Source: Acidisoma silvae (lineage in GTDB: Bacteria > Pseudomonadota > Alphaproteobacteria > Acetobacterales > Acetobacteraceae). Taken from it: a DNA stretch of 64,000 nt. Of this stretch, positions 52,054-60,966 are shown piece after piece (within the stretch, counting starts at the first letter, position 1; the number at the start of each line of letters is the position of its first letter). Under the pieces are notes generated by a model, which was not told where the DNA came from, searched no databases, and was given only the letters and a program-made list of their open reading frames with translations. The position numbers and the translations under genes were made by a program. The stretch spans positions 62,001 to 126,000 of the forward strand of contig NZ_JAESVB010000003.1 in assembly GCF_020618775.1 (NCBI RefSeq), in the 5' to 3' direction.

Positions 52054-53046
52054 ATGGAACGGCGTTCCGTAATCGGCGGACTGGGGCTTGGCCTTGCAGG
52101 TGCTGCAACGCTTTTATCGTCGGGCCGGGCTCAGGCCCAAGGCAAATCCTTCACCATCGCCCTGATTCCGGGCCTGACCACCGATGCTTTCTACATCACC
52201 ATGCATCGCGGTGCGGCGGCGGCGGCCAAGGCGCTCGGTGTCAACCTCGTCTTCCAGGGCGCGCCGTCCTTCAACCCGGTGGAACAGGTGCCGGTGCTGG
52301 ATGCCGTCATCGCCCGCAAGCCGGATGCATTGCTGATTGCACCCACCGACAAGGTGCAGCTGGTGCAACCGCTGCAAGGCGCCGTCTCCGCCGGCATTCC
52401 GGTGATCACGGTCGATACCTATATCGGCAGCGGCGTCTATCAGACCGGCACTGGCCAAGCCGATTTCCCGCTCTCCTATATCGCGTCCAACAATACGCTG
52501 GGCGGGCAGATGGGCGCGCGGGCGCTGGCGAAAGAGCTTGGCGGCAAGGGCAAGGTCTATGTTTCCAATATCCAGCCCGGCGTTTCCACGACGGATGAGC
52601 GCACGGCGGGTTTCATCGCCGAAATGAAGCAGAACTTTCCCGGCATCACCGTGCTGCCGACGCAGTTCAATGATGACGACGCCAATAAGGCGGCGGGTCA
52701 GGCGCAATCGGTTCTGGCACGCAATTCCGATCTTGCCGGCATTTTCGGCGCCAATCTGTTTTCGGCCATGGGTGCTGCCAACGGCATTCAGCAGGGTGGC
52801 GCCGGCGGCAAGGTGAAGGTCGTCGCCTTCGACGCGCCGCAGACCATCATCGGCAATATCAAGACCGGACTGATCGATATCGCCATCGCCCAGCATCCGG
52901 CCGAAATCGGCTGGTTCGGCGTCGCCGCCGCCTATGCGCATTTGACCGGGCAATCCATTCCGCCCGCCATCGCCACCGGCTTCACCATCATCGACAAGCA
53001 GAATGTCGATGATCCGGCGATCCAGAAATTCGTCTATTCGGCGTGA
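52054..53046 (+). CDS. Sugar ABC transporter periplasmic binding protein, second operon
   Basis: This is a 330-residue type-1 binding protein with a signal segment (ERRSVIGGLGLGLAGAATLLSSGRAQA; twin-arginine-like RR). The fold shows FTIALIPGLTTDAFYITMHRGAAAAAKALGV, VIARKPDALLIAPTDKVQLVQPLQGAVSAGIPVITVDTY and NSDLAGIFGANLFSAMGA. ATG at 52054 has GGGGGA eight bases before; an ATG at 52024 has none. First gene of a binding protein-permease-ATPase operon. Ligand unknown. Confidence 0.87.
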   Translation: MERRSVIGGLGLGLAGAATLLSSGRAQAQGKSFTIALIPGLTTDAFYITMHRGAAAAAKALGVNLVFQGAPSFNPVEQVPVLDAVIARKPDALLIAPTDKVQLVQPLQGAVSAGIPVITVDTYIGSGVYQTGTGQADFPLSYIASNNTLGGQMGARALAKELGGKGKVYVSNIQPGVSTTDERTAGFIAEMKQNFPGITVLPTQFNDDDANKAAGQAQSVLARNSDLAGIFGANLFSAMGAANGIQQGGAGGKVKVVAFDAPQTIIGNIKTGLIDIAIAQHPAEIGWFGVAAAYAHLTGQSIPPAIATGFTIIDKQNVDDPAIQKFVYSA

Positions 53047-54080
53047 CTGCGGCTGCCTCCACGCGACACCCCCCGGGCTCGGCCCGGGGACGGCGCACCC
53101 TGGCGGCCTTGGCCGCCGCCAGGGCCTGGATCTTCCTCATTGTTCTGCTGATCGTCTTCGAGATCTGGTCGCAGATCGCCTATGGCTCAACCTTCCTCTT
53201 CAGCGCCTTCAATATCCGCTCCATCGCGGTTTTCGCGGTCGCGCCCGTCCTGCTCGGCCTGGGCCAGACCCTGGTCATCATCTCCGGCGGCATCGATCTT
53301 TCGGTCGGCTTCACCATGGGTTTCGCCGCCGTGATTTCGGCCCAGGTCGCCAATAGCCTGGGGGCCGTCGCCGGTCCCGGCATCGGCCTTTTGGGCGGCG
53401 TCGTCATCGCCCTTGGCGCCACCATGATTCCCGGCTGGATCAACGGCGTGCTGGTGGCGCGGCTGCGGGTGCCACCCTTCATCGGCACGCTGGGCATGTA
53501 TGGCGTCGCCCGTGGCGCCGCCTATCTGCTGGCCAATGGCACCACGGTGCCGGTGCAGAACAGCTGGCTGACCTGGCTGGGCAATGGCCGCATCATCGGC
53601 ATTCCGGCGGTCGTGCTCATCGCTGGCATCGTCATCCTGATCTTCCATTACGCCTTGGCCGAGACGCAGTTCGGCCAATATACCTATGCGATCGGCGGCA
53701 ATCGGCAGGCGACCTTGCGCGCAGGCGTCAATGTCCGCCGCGTCACCATCATCCTGTATATGCTTTCGGCGCTGACCGCCGGGATCGACGGTATTCTCTA
53801 TACCGGCCGCTTTGCCGCAGGCGCACCGCAGGCAGGCGAGCCCCTGCTGCTGGACAGCATCGCCGCCGTCGTCATCGGCGGCGCCAGCCTGTTCGGCGGG
53901 TCGGGCACCATTATCGGCACCATCATCGGCGCGCTGATCATCGCCGTGATCCAATACGGACTCGTTTTCCTGAATGTGGAACCCTTCTGGCAGTTCATTG
54001 CCGTCGGGCTTGTCATCATCGTCTCCGTGCTCGTCGATCAGAGCCAGCGGCGCTTGGGTGGGGGACGGCAGGATGAGTGA
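53043..54080 (+). CDS. Sugar ABC transporter permease, second operon
   Basis: This is a 345-residue BPD_transp_2 permease with about 8-10 helices: ISGGIDLSVGFTMGFAAVISA (hallmark), LRVPPFIGTLGMYGVARGAAYLLANG and IAAVVIGGASLFGGSGTIIGTIIGALIIAVIQYGLVFLNV. GTG start overlaps the binding-protein stop (GTGA); its 5' coding end holds a perfect hairpin (53071-53089). The start of the ATPase gene overlaps its 3' end. Confidence 0.9.
   Translation: MTAAASTRHPPGSARGRRTLAALAAARAWIFLIVLLIVFEIWSQIAYGSTFLFSAFNIRSIAVFAVAPVLLGLGQTLVIISGGIDLSVGFTMGFAAVISAQVANSLGAVAGPGIGLLGGVVIALGATMIPGWINGVLVARLRVPPFIGTLGMYGVARGAAYLLANGTTVPVQNSWLTWLGNGRIIGIPAVVLIAGIVILIFHYALAETQFGQYTYAIGGNRQATLRAGVNVRRVTIILYMLSALTAGIDGILYTGRFAAGAPQAGEPLLLDSIAAVVIGGASLFGGSGTIIGTIIGALIIAVIQYGLVFLNVEPFWQFIAVGLVIIVSVLVDQSQRRLGGGRQDE
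53071..53089 (+). promoter_or_regulatory. Hairpin at the binding-protein/permease junction
   Basis: CCCCGGGC (53071-53078) and GCCCGGGG (53082-53089) form a perfect 8-bp stem with a TCG loop, 25 bp after the binding-protein stop and inside the permease N-terminus. It could block 3' exonuclease decay of the upstream message or slow permease translation. Confidence 0.5.
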
Positions 54081-54810
54081 CATCGTTCTGGAGACACGCG
54101 GCATTTCCAAGCGCTTCGGCGGCGTCCATGCGCTGGAGCGGGTGGATTTCAGCCTCCGTGCCGGGGAAGTCGTCGCTCTCGCCGGGGACAATGGCGCTGG
54201 CAAATCGACCTTCACCAAAATCATCTCGGGCGTCTTTCAGCCCAGCGAAGGCGAAATCCGCTATTGCGGCCAGCCCGTCTCCTTCGACGGACCGCAGGCG
54301 GCGCGCGCGGCAGGGATAGAGACGATCTATCAGGATCTGGCCCTGGCCGATAATCTCGATATCGGCGGGAATGTCTTTCTGGGTCGCGAGATCAAAAGCA
54401 AATTCCTGTTCCTGCCGCGCATCGACCGCAAGCGCATGCGGGAGGAAGCGGCAAAGGCCATCCAGGTTCTGGACGTGCATTTGGACAGGCTGGACAGGCC
54501 GGTGCGCGCGCTGTCAGGTGGGCAGCGCCAGGCGGTGGCTATCGGCCGGGCCATCCATTGGGACGCGCGGGTGCTGATCATGGATGAGCCGACGGCCGCA
54601 CTCGGCGTGCCGGAACAGCGCAAGGTGATGGACCTCATCCGCTCGCTCAAAACCAAGGGCCTTGGCGTCATCTTCATCTCCCACAACCTCGCCGATATGT
54701 TCGCGGTCAGCGACCGTATCGTCGTGCTGCGGCGGGGCGTGGTGGCGGGTGAGCGTCAGGTCGGGCATGTCGACCCCGAGGAGATCGTGAGATTGATGGT
54801 CGGGCAATGA
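54073..54810 (+). CDS. Sugar ABC transporter ATP-binding protein, second operon (single-domain FrcA type)
   Basis: 245 residues: Walker A GDNGAGKST, signature LSGGQRQ, Walker B VLIMDEPTAALG and FISHNLADMF. One ATPase domain only, like its counterpart at 32193. ATG overlaps the permease stop. A 36-bp hairpin follows immediately. Confidence 0.92.
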   Translation: MSDIVLETRGISKRFGGVHALERVDFSLRAGEVVALAGDNGAGKSTFTKIISGVFQPSEGEIRYCGQPVSFDGPQAARAAGIETIYQDLALADNLDIGGNVFLGREIKSKFLFLPRIDRKRMREEAAKAIQVLDVHLDRLDRPVRALSGGQRQAVAIGRAIHWDARVLIMDEPTAALGVPEQRKVMDLIRSLKTKGLGVIFISHNLADMFAVSDRIVVLRRGVVAGERQVGHVDPEEIVRLMVGQ

Positions 54811-54814
54811 ACGC

Positions 54815-54850
54815 CATTCTGCCGGCTGCCGTGCGGCACCCGGCAGAATG
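54815..54850 (+). terminator. Terminator of the second sugar ABC operon
   Basis: Perfect 11-bp stem CATTCTGCCGG (54815-54825) with CCGGCAGAATG (54840-54850), inner pairs GCTGCC/GGCA. A T-rich stretch follows. It starts 4 bp after the ATPase stop. Confidence 0.8.
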
Positions 54851-55001
54851 CTATTGTGTTGCTTATTCCCCATGTAAAGCTTCGCTATTGCGCGATTCGT
54901 GCATTTCGTTGCTGCATCGCATCTTCTAAAATCAACCATTAAATTCCGGCAATCCGGGGCTTTTGGCTGCTGAAAGCAAGTAAGGCATGGCTTGCATGAC
55001 T

Positions 55002-55016
55002 TGAGAATAACTCTCA
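55002..55016. promoter_or_regulatory. Candidate Fur-like iron box
   Basis: TGAGAATAACTCTCA is an imperfect palindrome close to Fur 7-1-7 sites. It is 46 bp upstream of the start of an iron-siderophore-type binding-protein gene. Confidence 0.5.
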
Positions 55017-55061
55017 GTCACAGTAGCAGACCCTGGCTCGTGGACTGCTAGGGATTGTCTT

Positions 55062-56204
55062 GTGCTGAAATTGACGCTTGCCGCGACCGCGACACTCGCC
55101 TGCGGTCTGATCGCCGCCAAACCCGCAGCCGCCACCACCTATCCGCTGACCGTCACCGATACCGCCGGCCGCACCGTCACCATCCAGCATGAGCCGAAGC
55201 GCCTTGCGCTCCAGGATGGCCGCGACATGATGATGCTGGCGCTGCTGGACCGCACCAACCCGACCGGCCGGGTCAAGGTCTGGAACAATCTGGAACGGCG
55301 GGATGACACCAATTTCTGGAAGCTCATCGCCCAGAAATGGCCGGCCGCCGACGCGATACCCGATATGGGCTTCAGCGATGATGGCGAGGTCAATATGGAG
55401 CAGATCCTCGCCGCCCATCCCGACCTTGTCATTGCCGAGCGCCGGACCGAGGGCAATCTGGAAAGCGCCGGCGTCATGCAGCAGCTGGCCGCACTTCATA
55501 TTCCTCTGATCTTCGTGGATAGCGTCGTCCAGCCTGTGGTCGACGCGCCGAAATCCGTCACCGTCCTGGGGGAGGTGCTGAACCGCGAGGCGGAAGCCAA
55601 GGACTATACGGATTTCTACGCCGCCCATCTGGCCCAGATCACCAAGGTGACGCACACCGTCACGCCCAAGGCGCGCGTCTTCGTGGAAGCGCTGGCCGGC
55701 CGTTCCGGCCCGGATCAGTGCTGCTTCACCCATGGCCATTTCGGTTGGGGCGCGCTGCTGGACACGATCGGCGTCGTCAATATCGGTGGAGACCTGCTAC
55801 ACAGCCCTAGCGGCGACGTGACGCTGGAAACGGTGTTGGCGGAAAAACCCGATGTCTATGTCATGACCGGCTCGGAAGGCGCGCACCGGCCTCCGGTTTT
55901 CGCCGATTTCGGCTATGACGCCGACAATACCCAAGTCCAAAAGTCGCTCGCCCGGCTGGAACAGCGTCCCGGGTTTGCCGAACTGGCACCCGCCCAGGAC
56001 GGCAGGGTCTGGGGCATCTGGCACCAGTTCTACAGCCATCCCTTCAATATCGTCGGCCTCGAATATCTGGCCAAATTCGCCTATCCGAAGCAATTCGCGG
56101 ACCTCGACCCGGCCGCGACCTATCGCGAGATCATCACCCGCTTCACCGATATGCCGGTCGGCGCCTTCACCTTCGCGTCCAAAGCGCCGCCGGTCGCACC
56201 GTGA
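55062..56204 (+). CDS. Iron-siderophore-type ABC binding protein (FecB/FepB-like)
   Basis: The 380-residue protein has a signal peptide (LKLTLAATATLACGLIAAKPAAA-T). It is a type-III periplasmic binding protein: YPLTVTDTAGRTVTIQHEPKRLALQDGRD, VNMEQILAAHPDLVIAERR and a long backbone helix, then FTDMPVGAFTFASKAPP. GTG start with AGGGA seven bases ahead. Downstream permease and ATPase genes complete the importer. The ligand (ferric siderophore, heme or cobalamin) is not determined. Confidence 0.83.
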   Translation: MLKLTLAATATLACGLIAAKPAAATTYPLTVTDTAGRTVTIQHEPKRLALQDGRDMMMLALLDRTNPTGRVKVWNNLERRDDTNFWKLIAQKWPAADAIPDMGFSDDGEVNMEQILAAHPDLVIAERRTEGNLESAGVMQQLAALHIPLIFVDSVVQPVVDAPKSVTVLGEVLNREAEAKDYTDFYAAHLAQITKVTHTVTPKARVFVEALAGRSGPDQCCFTHGHFGWGALLDTIGVVNIGGDLLHSPSGDVTLETVLAEKPDVYVMTGSEGAHRPPVFADFGYDADNTQVQKSLARLEQRPGFAELAPAQDGRVWGIWHQFYSHPFNIVGLEYLAKFAYPKQFADLDPAATYREIITRFTDMPVGAFTFASKAPPVAP

Positions 56205-56222
56205 GCACAGGTCGCCCCATCC

Positions 56223-57302
56223 TTGGCTGATCGATCAACCGCGCTCACGGGAATCGCCGCCCATTACCGCCGTTCGGTATTGGGGCGCAGCCTTCTGCTC
56301 GCTGTGATGATTACCCTTGGTCTCGCCGCCATGGTGGCCGACCTCATCGTCGGGTCCGGCACGCTGACGCTGAGCCAAGTTTTGGGCGCTGTGTTTCATC
56401 CATCGAAGGCGGACCCGACAACGCTGGCCATCCTCTGGGATATCCGCGCGCCGATCACCCTGCTGGCGGCCGTCACCGGCATGGAACTGGCCCTGTCCGG
56501 GTCGTTGCTGCAAACAGCTTTGCGCAATCCGCTGGCCGAGCCCTTCACGCTCGGCATCGCGGCGGCAGCGGGGTTCGGCGCGGCACTGGCCATCGTCTTT
56601 CAAACCAGCGTCTTCGGTGCGCTTTTCGCCTGGATGCCGGGCGAGCTTTTCGTCTCCGGCAATGCTTTCGTCTTCTCGCTGCTGACCGTCGTGCTGATCA
56701 CCGTGCTCGCCGGCCGGCGCGGCATGGGGGTGGAGACGATCACGCTGCTCGGCATCGCGGTCCATTTCACCTTCAGCGCGCTGCTGGCCTTCGCCCAGTA
56801 TTTCGCCGACGCGACCCAGTTGCAGTCCCTCGTCTTCTGGCTACTAGGCTCTCTGCTGCGCGCGACCTGGCTGAAGGTCTGGATCAATGCCAGCGTGCTG
56901 GTGGCCATTCTGCCCTTCCTGCTGCTGCAATCCTGGGCGCTGACGGCCTTGCGCGGCTTCGGCGAGCAGGCCGTGGTTCTCGGCATCCGCGTCGCGCGCC
57001 TGCGCTTTATCCTGATGATCTGCGCGGCGCTGATGGCCGGTGCTGCCACCGCCAGCATCGGCATCGTCGGTTTCATCGGCCTGGTGGCACCGCATATGGC
57101 GCGGCTGCTGGTGGGGGAGGATCAGCGCTTCGCCCTGCCGCTGACGGCCGCCTGCGGCATGCTGATCCTGACGCTCGCCTCCCTCGTCAGCAAGATCGTG
57201 CTGCCGGGCGTCATCCTGCCCATCGGCATGATCACCTCCATGCTCGGCATTCCCTTCTTTCTGGTCCTCATTCTGGGCAACCGCCGCCGGGCCGCCGTCT
57301 GA
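56223..57302 (+). CDS. FecCD-type ABC permease
   Basis: This 359-residue permease has about 10 helices: GSGTLTLSQVLGAVFHPSKADPTTLAILWDIRAPITLLAAVTGMELALSGSLLQTALRNPLAEPFTLGIAAAAGFGAAL, then GIRVARLRFILMICAALMAGAATASIGIVGFIGLVAPHMARLLVGEDQR. This is the iron-siderophore/vitamin B12 class. The best start in frame is TTG at 56223, as no ATG or GTG occurs before the first helix; ATG at 56307 would cut it. The stop overlaps the ATPase start. Confidence 0.9.
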   Translation: MADRSTALTGIAAHYRRSVLGRSLLLAVMITLGLAAMVADLIVGSGTLTLSQVLGAVFHPSKADPTTLAILWDIRAPITLLAAVTGMELALSGSLLQTALRNPLAEPFTLGIAAAAGFGAALAIVFQTSVFGALFAWMPGELFVSGNAFVFSLLTVVLITVLAGRRGMGVETITLLGIAVHFTFSALLAFAQYFADATQLQSLVFWLLGSLLRATWLKVWINASVLVAILPFLLLQSWALTALRGFGEQAVVLGIRVARLRFILMICAALMAGAATASIGIVGFIGLVAPHMARLLVGEDQRFALPLTAACGMLILTLASLVSKIVLPGVILPIGMITSMLGIPFFLVLILGNRRRAAV

Positions 57303-58072
57303 TGCTGGCGGTCGAACAATTCTCCGTCCGCATCGGCCGCGCCGAAATCGTCAAGCCGCTGGATTTCTCGGTCGCCGCCGGGGAATGCCTGGCCGTCCTG
57401 GGCCGCAACGGCGCCGGCAAGACCAGCCTGGTCCGTGGCTTGGCCGGTCTGCTGGCCCATCACGGCCGGGTGGCGCTGGACGGCACGCAGCTGGACAGTC
57501 TGAATGCCGCCGAACGCAGCCGCCGCATCGGCTATATGGCCCAAGGCTCAGCCCAGCCCAGCGCCGAACTGACCACGCTCGACATGCTGCTGCTGGCGCA
57601 GAATGGCAGCCGCTTAGGCTGGGGCGTTTCCACCGACAGCCTGACGCGGGCGGAAGAGATGCTGGCGCTGCTGGACCTGCAACCGCTGGCCCATCGCGTC
57701 GCCAGCCAAATGTCCGGCGGGCAACGGCAGATGGTGGCGCTCGGCGCTGCCCTGGTGCGGCGGCCGCGCCTGCTATTGCTGGACGAGCCGACTTCGGCGC
57801 TCGACCTCGCCAATCAGCTCAAGCTGCTCGAAATTGTGCGGGACTATACGCGGCGGGAGGGGATCGCGACGGTCATGGTGCTGCATGACCTCAACCTCGC
57901 CACCCGCTATGCCGACCGCGTGCTGATGCTGGCGGGCGGCGCGCTCGCCCATATCGGTCCGGTGCGGGACGCCATGCGGCCCGATCTTCTGGCCGAGGTT
58001 TTCGGCGTCCATTGCGGCATCTACCAGATAGATGGCGGTCATACCGCCATCTATCCTTTGGCGACAGCCTGA
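57302..58072 (+). CDS. FecE-type ABC ATPase
   Basis: 256 residues: Walker A GRNGAGKTS, Q-loop MAQGSAQ, signature MSGGQRQM, Walker B LLLLDEPTSALDL and VLHDLNLATRYADR. It powers the preceding permease. ATG overlaps the permease TGA (TGATG). It converges with the acyltransferase gene with a 3-bp gap. Confidence 0.94.
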   Translation: MLAVEQFSVRIGRAEIVKPLDFSVAAGECLAVLGRNGAGKTSLVRGLAGLLAHHGRVALDGTQLDSLNAAERSRRIGYMAQGSAQPSAELTTLDMLLLAQNGSRLGWGVSTDSLTRAEEMLALLDLQPLAHRVASQMSGGQRQMVALGAALVRRPRLLLLDEPTSALDLANQLKLLEIVRDYTRREGIATVMVLHDLNLATRYADRVLMLAGGALAHIGPVRDAMRPDLLAEVFGVHCGIYQIDGGHTAIYPLATA

Positions 58073-58075
58073 AAA

Positions 58076-58741
58076 TCAGATGGCCGGCGCGTATTTCGCC
58101 GCGAAATCCGCCGCGTCCAGCGCTTGGAAATCGGCTAGCGCCGCCTTTAATTGCGCGTGGGTCCAGTGCCACCAGCCGGTAAGACGCAAGGCGGCTTCGA
58201 CCTCTTCCGTCACCCGGCGGCGGATGACACGGGCCGGATTGCCGGCGACGATGGTAAAGGCGGGCACGTCCTTGGTGACGATGGCGCCGGCGCCGATGGC
58301 AGCGCCATCGCCCACCGAAACACCGGGCAGCAGCGTCGCGTTATGGCCGATCCAGACATCGTGGCCGATGGTGACGCGGTTTTGCATCCGCCATTGAAAA
58401 ATCTCGGCATCGTCTTCCGCCGCCAATCCGTGGCTGCGGCTGCGATAGGTGAAATGATGCAGGGTCGCCCGCCAGAAAGGATGGTTGGTCGGGTTGATGC
58501 GGACGCCGGACGCGATATTGCCGAACTTGCCGATCTCGGCATTAAAGACCTGATCGTCCTTCACGAGATAGGTCCAGTCCCCGATCACGCTGTCGAAGAT
58601 CTCGCAGCTCGGACCGATGGATGTCCAGGCGCCGACATCGGTATTGCGGATCAGCGCGCTGTCGTGCAGCCAGGGCGCCTCGCCCATTTCACCGTCGCCG
58701 CGCCAGGGATCGCGATACTCACCCTGATTGATCAAGACCAT
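58076..58741 (-). CDS. Left-handed beta-helix acyltransferase (xenobiotic acetyltransferase-like)
   Basis: The 221-residue hexapeptide-repeat protein has [49 protein letters not shown], then [52 protein letters not shown]. This matches the family with TIGR03308 (phosphonate-associated) and chloramphenicol acetyltransferase-like enzymes. Trimers use acetyl-CoA. No phosphonate genes are nearby, so the substrate is unclear. Confidence 0.83.
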   Translation of the reverse strand: MVLINQGEYRDPWRGDGEMGEAPWLHDSALIRNTDVGAWTSIGPSCEIFDSVIGDWTYLVKDDQVFNAEIGKFGNIASGVRINPTNHPFWRATLHHFTYRSRSHGLAAEDDAEIFQWRMQNRVTIGHDVWIGHNATLLPGVSVGDGAAIGAGAIVTKDVPAFTIVAGNPARVIRRRVTEEVEAALRLTGWWHWTHAQLKAALADFQALDAADFAAKYAPAI

Positions 58742-58768
58742 GCTACCCGCTTCTCCGTCCGAACCGCG

Positions 58769-59209
58769 TTACTCCGCCGTGGTCGGCCCGAAGGGATTGC
58801 CGCCAGGCCAAAGCACGTTCGGCACGGCCGGTAGCGCATAGGCATGGCCATGGCCATTGAAGATTTGGCGATAGTTCGCGACGCCCCGGTCGAGATGTGC
58901 CTGCCAGGCCGCATCGGTTTTCAGCGCGGTGCCGGGCGCCATGGGAGAGGTGTCGGCCGGCGGAAGCTGTGCCAGCAGCGGCACCACCGGGTTGGCGACC
59001 GTCAGGCGCGACAGATCGATTTGATCGCCTGACGTCAGAATTGCCTTGGCCAGATGATGGCAAAGGCCGGTCGGCAGCGCCGTCTGCCCAGCCAGAAGAG
59101 CGCAGGACATCATGGCTTCATCCCGGCCGGTCACACCCGCCCAAACAGAAAGGTTTGGGGCGCCCAACAGCAAAACCGCAGCCGCAGCCGCAGCCAGCGA
59201 AGTCCGCAT
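58769..59209 (-). CDS. Small exported hypothetical protein
   Basis: The 146-residue protein has an Ala-rich signal peptide (MRTSLAAAAAAVLLLGAPNLSVWA). The mature part has CALLAGQTALPTGLCHHLA (two cysteines) and a C-terminal ALPAVPNVLWPGGNPFGP proline-rich tail. ATG at 59209 with GAGGG upstream is chosen over TTG at 59221. Not recognised. 27 bp after it lies the acyltransferase gene on the same strand. Confidence 0.6.
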   Translation of the reverse strand: MRTSLAAAAAAVLLLGAPNLSVWAGVTGRDEAMMSCALLAGQTALPTGLCHHLAKAILTSGDQIDLSRLTVANPVVPLLAQLPPADTSPMAPGTALKTDAAWQAHLDRGVANYRQIFNGHGHAYALPAVPNVLWPGGNPFGPTTAE

Positions 59210-59328
59210 CACCGCCCTCAATACGCAACAACGAACAATTACCCCTCCAGCGCCGGCCTAGCCAGGAAAAGCCGCATGACCTGCGGTCTGGGGAGCCATC
59301 CGCCCACCAGGGCAGCACAAAAAGAAAA

Positions 59329-59351
59329 GGGGGCGCCGCTTACGCGCCCCC
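59329..59351 (-). terminator. Intrinsic terminator downstream of the DUF3126 gene
   Basis: GGGGGCGC (59329-59336) and GCGCCCCC (59344-59351), loop of 7. On the minus strand it is followed by TTTTCTTTTT, a good U tract. It ends the DUF3126 transcript about 100 bp past its stop. Confidence 0.85.
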
Positions 59352-59452
59352 CCTTCGCTAATTCGTCATGCCACCGAACGAAGCGGCGCGGGCCCTAGTG
59401 ACAGCCTGACTACACCCCTGGCCGTCCGACTGCCGTGTGGCGGGTCGGCGAC

Positions 59453-59704
59453 TCAGCTGCGACGGGTCGGCGCCTTGGCAGCGGCTTTCGGCAGCGGCGG
59501 CAGGTCTTCGTCCAGGATCGTCAGCGTGACGGCATAGGAGATTTCGCCCTCGTCCGTGTCCTTGTCGACCGTGCCGATCGTCTCGCCTTCGACGGCGACT
59601 TCGATCGGGAAGCCGGCCTTCATCGGCGGAATGATGGTCAGCTTGTCGCTGCCCAGCAGGCGGCGGAGGTAGGTCTGTACGCGTTCGATTTCGGCTCCGG
59701 TCAT
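59453..59704 (-). CDS. DUF3126 family protein
   Basis: 83 residues: AEIERVQTYLRRLLGSDKLTIIPPMKAGFPIEVAVEGETIGTVDKDTDEGEISYAVTLTILDEDLP. This matches the small alphaproteobacterial DUF3126 family, a likely soluble alpha/beta fold without a known role. ATG with AGAAAGGA upstream. An intrinsic terminator follows. Confidence 0.87.
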   Translation of the reverse strand: MTGAEIERVQTYLRRLLGSDKLTIIPPMKAGFPIEVAVEGETIGTVDKDTDEGEISYAVTLTILDEDLPPLPKAAAKAPTRRS

Positions 59705-59867
59705 GGCTCCGGTCCTTTCTGCAATGAAGTCGTCTTAACCGCGCCAGATAACGGATCGCGGCTGCGAGCGCCACGCCTTCAGCGCACAACGGCACTGTCC
59801 CAGATGGGTCGCGCGAAGGCCCGGTCCTCCCTTGATTGCGCTTTCCTCCGCGTCCAGGATGCGCGGC

Positions 59868-60101
59868 ATGAGCGAAACCGTGCTCGACCTTAAGGATCTG
59901 GTCTGTCCCCTGCCCGTGCTGCGCGCCAATCGCGCGCTGCGCACCATGCTGGCGGGGGAGCGGCTGCGCGTGCTGGCCACCGACGCAGCCTCCGTTGCCG
60001 ATTTCCAGAGCTATTGCCGGGAAACCGGCCATGTCCTGGTTGCCTGGAGCGAGGAAGCCGGGGTCTATAGTTTTTCGATCAAACGGCGGTCGGGCGACTA
60101 G
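59868..60101 (+). CDS. TusA-like sulfurtransferase family protein
   Basis: 77 residues: DLKDLVCPLPVLRANRALRTMLAGERLRVLATDAASVADFQSYCRETGHVLV. The Cys-Pro-x-Pro motif (CPLP) carries the active cysteine that binds persulfide in TusA/YedF/SirA proteins. ATG at 59868; another ATG at 59859 adds three residues. It stands alone, 70 bp before the SDR gene. Role in tRNA thiolation or sulfur trafficking is family inference. Confidence 0.88.
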   Translation: MSETVLDLKDLVCPLPVLRANRALRTMLAGERLRVLATDAASVADFQSYCRETGHVLVAWSEEAGVYSFSIKRRSGD

Positions 60102-60171
60102 GCGCACCGACTGCCGCATCCGTTCAAGGCCTCGCTGAAGAAGGCCTGCGAACAAATCACAGGGGAAAAAG

Positions 60172-60963
60172 ATGGATCTGGGACTGAAGGGCAAGGTTGC
60201 CGTCATCACCGGCGGTACCGTGGGCATTGGGCTGGCGATCGCCGAGGGACTGGCGGCGGAAGGCGTCAATCTTCTGCTGTCGGCCCGCGATCAAACGCGG
60301 CTGGAACGCGAGGCCGCGCGCATCACGGCCACATTCGGCGTCAGGGTGGAAATCGTGGCCGGTGACGTCTCGGCCGCCGCCGCCGTGGATGCCATCGTCG
60401 CGAAAGCCGAAAGCGCCTTCGGCGGCGCCGATCTCCTGATCAATAATGCCGGCACCGGCAGCAATGAGACGATCCAGGACGCGTCCGACGAGAAATGGGA
60501 TTTCTACTGGAACCTCCATGTCATGGCGGCCGTGCGGCTGGCCCGTGGCCTGGTGCCCGCTATGCGCCGCCGCGGCGGCGGCGTCATCCTGCACAATGCC
60601 TCGATCTGCGCGACCCAGCCGCTGGGCTACGAGCCGATCTACAATGTCACGAAAGCGGCCCTGGTCATGTTCTCCAAGAACCTCGCCAATGAGGTTGTGG
60701 GAGACAATATCCGCGTCAATACCGTCAATCCGGGCCTTGTCCTGACGCCGGACTGGGTCAAGACCGCCAAGGAACTGACGGCGGAAACCGGCGGCGATTG
60801 GGAGGGGCATTTGCAGTCGGTTGCCGATGAATTCGCGCCCATCAAGCGCTTCGCTTCCCCGGCGGAAGTCGCCAATCTGTTCGTTTTCCTGTGTTCGGAC
60901 CGGTCCAGCTATTGCGTCGGCTCCACCTTCTATGCCGATGGCGGCATGTTGCGGACGATCTGA
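60172..60963 (+). CDS. SDR-family oxidoreductase
   Basis: This 263-residue classical short-chain dehydrogenase has the cofactor loop TGGTVGIGLAIAEGL, NNAGTG, active-site serine in LHNASICATQ and YNVTKAA (Tyr/Lys), and NTVNPGLVLTPDW. The C-terminal YCVGSTFYADGGML is standard. Substrate not identifiable. GGGGAAAAAG precedes the ATG. It lies 3 bp before the deacetylase-like gene, so the two share an operon. Confidence 0.92.
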   Translation: MDLGLKGKVAVITGGTVGIGLAIAEGLAAEGVNLLLSARDQTRLEREAARITATFGVRVEIVAGDVSAAAAVDAIVAKAESAFGGADLLINNAGTGSNETIQDASDEKWDFYWNLHVMAAVRLARGLVPAMRRRGGGVILHNASICATQPLGYEPIYNVTKAALVMFSKNLANEVVGDNIRVNTVNPGLVLTPDWVKTAKELTAETGGDWEGHLQSVADEFAPIKRFASPAEVANLFVFLCSDRSSYCVGSTFYADGGMLRTI

Positions 60964-60966
60964 GGC

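Noticed and set aside
60172-60963. SDR as the missing pentose dehydrogenase for the sugar-acid operon
   Set aside because: It lies 18 kb away in another operon and shows no substrate-specific motif.
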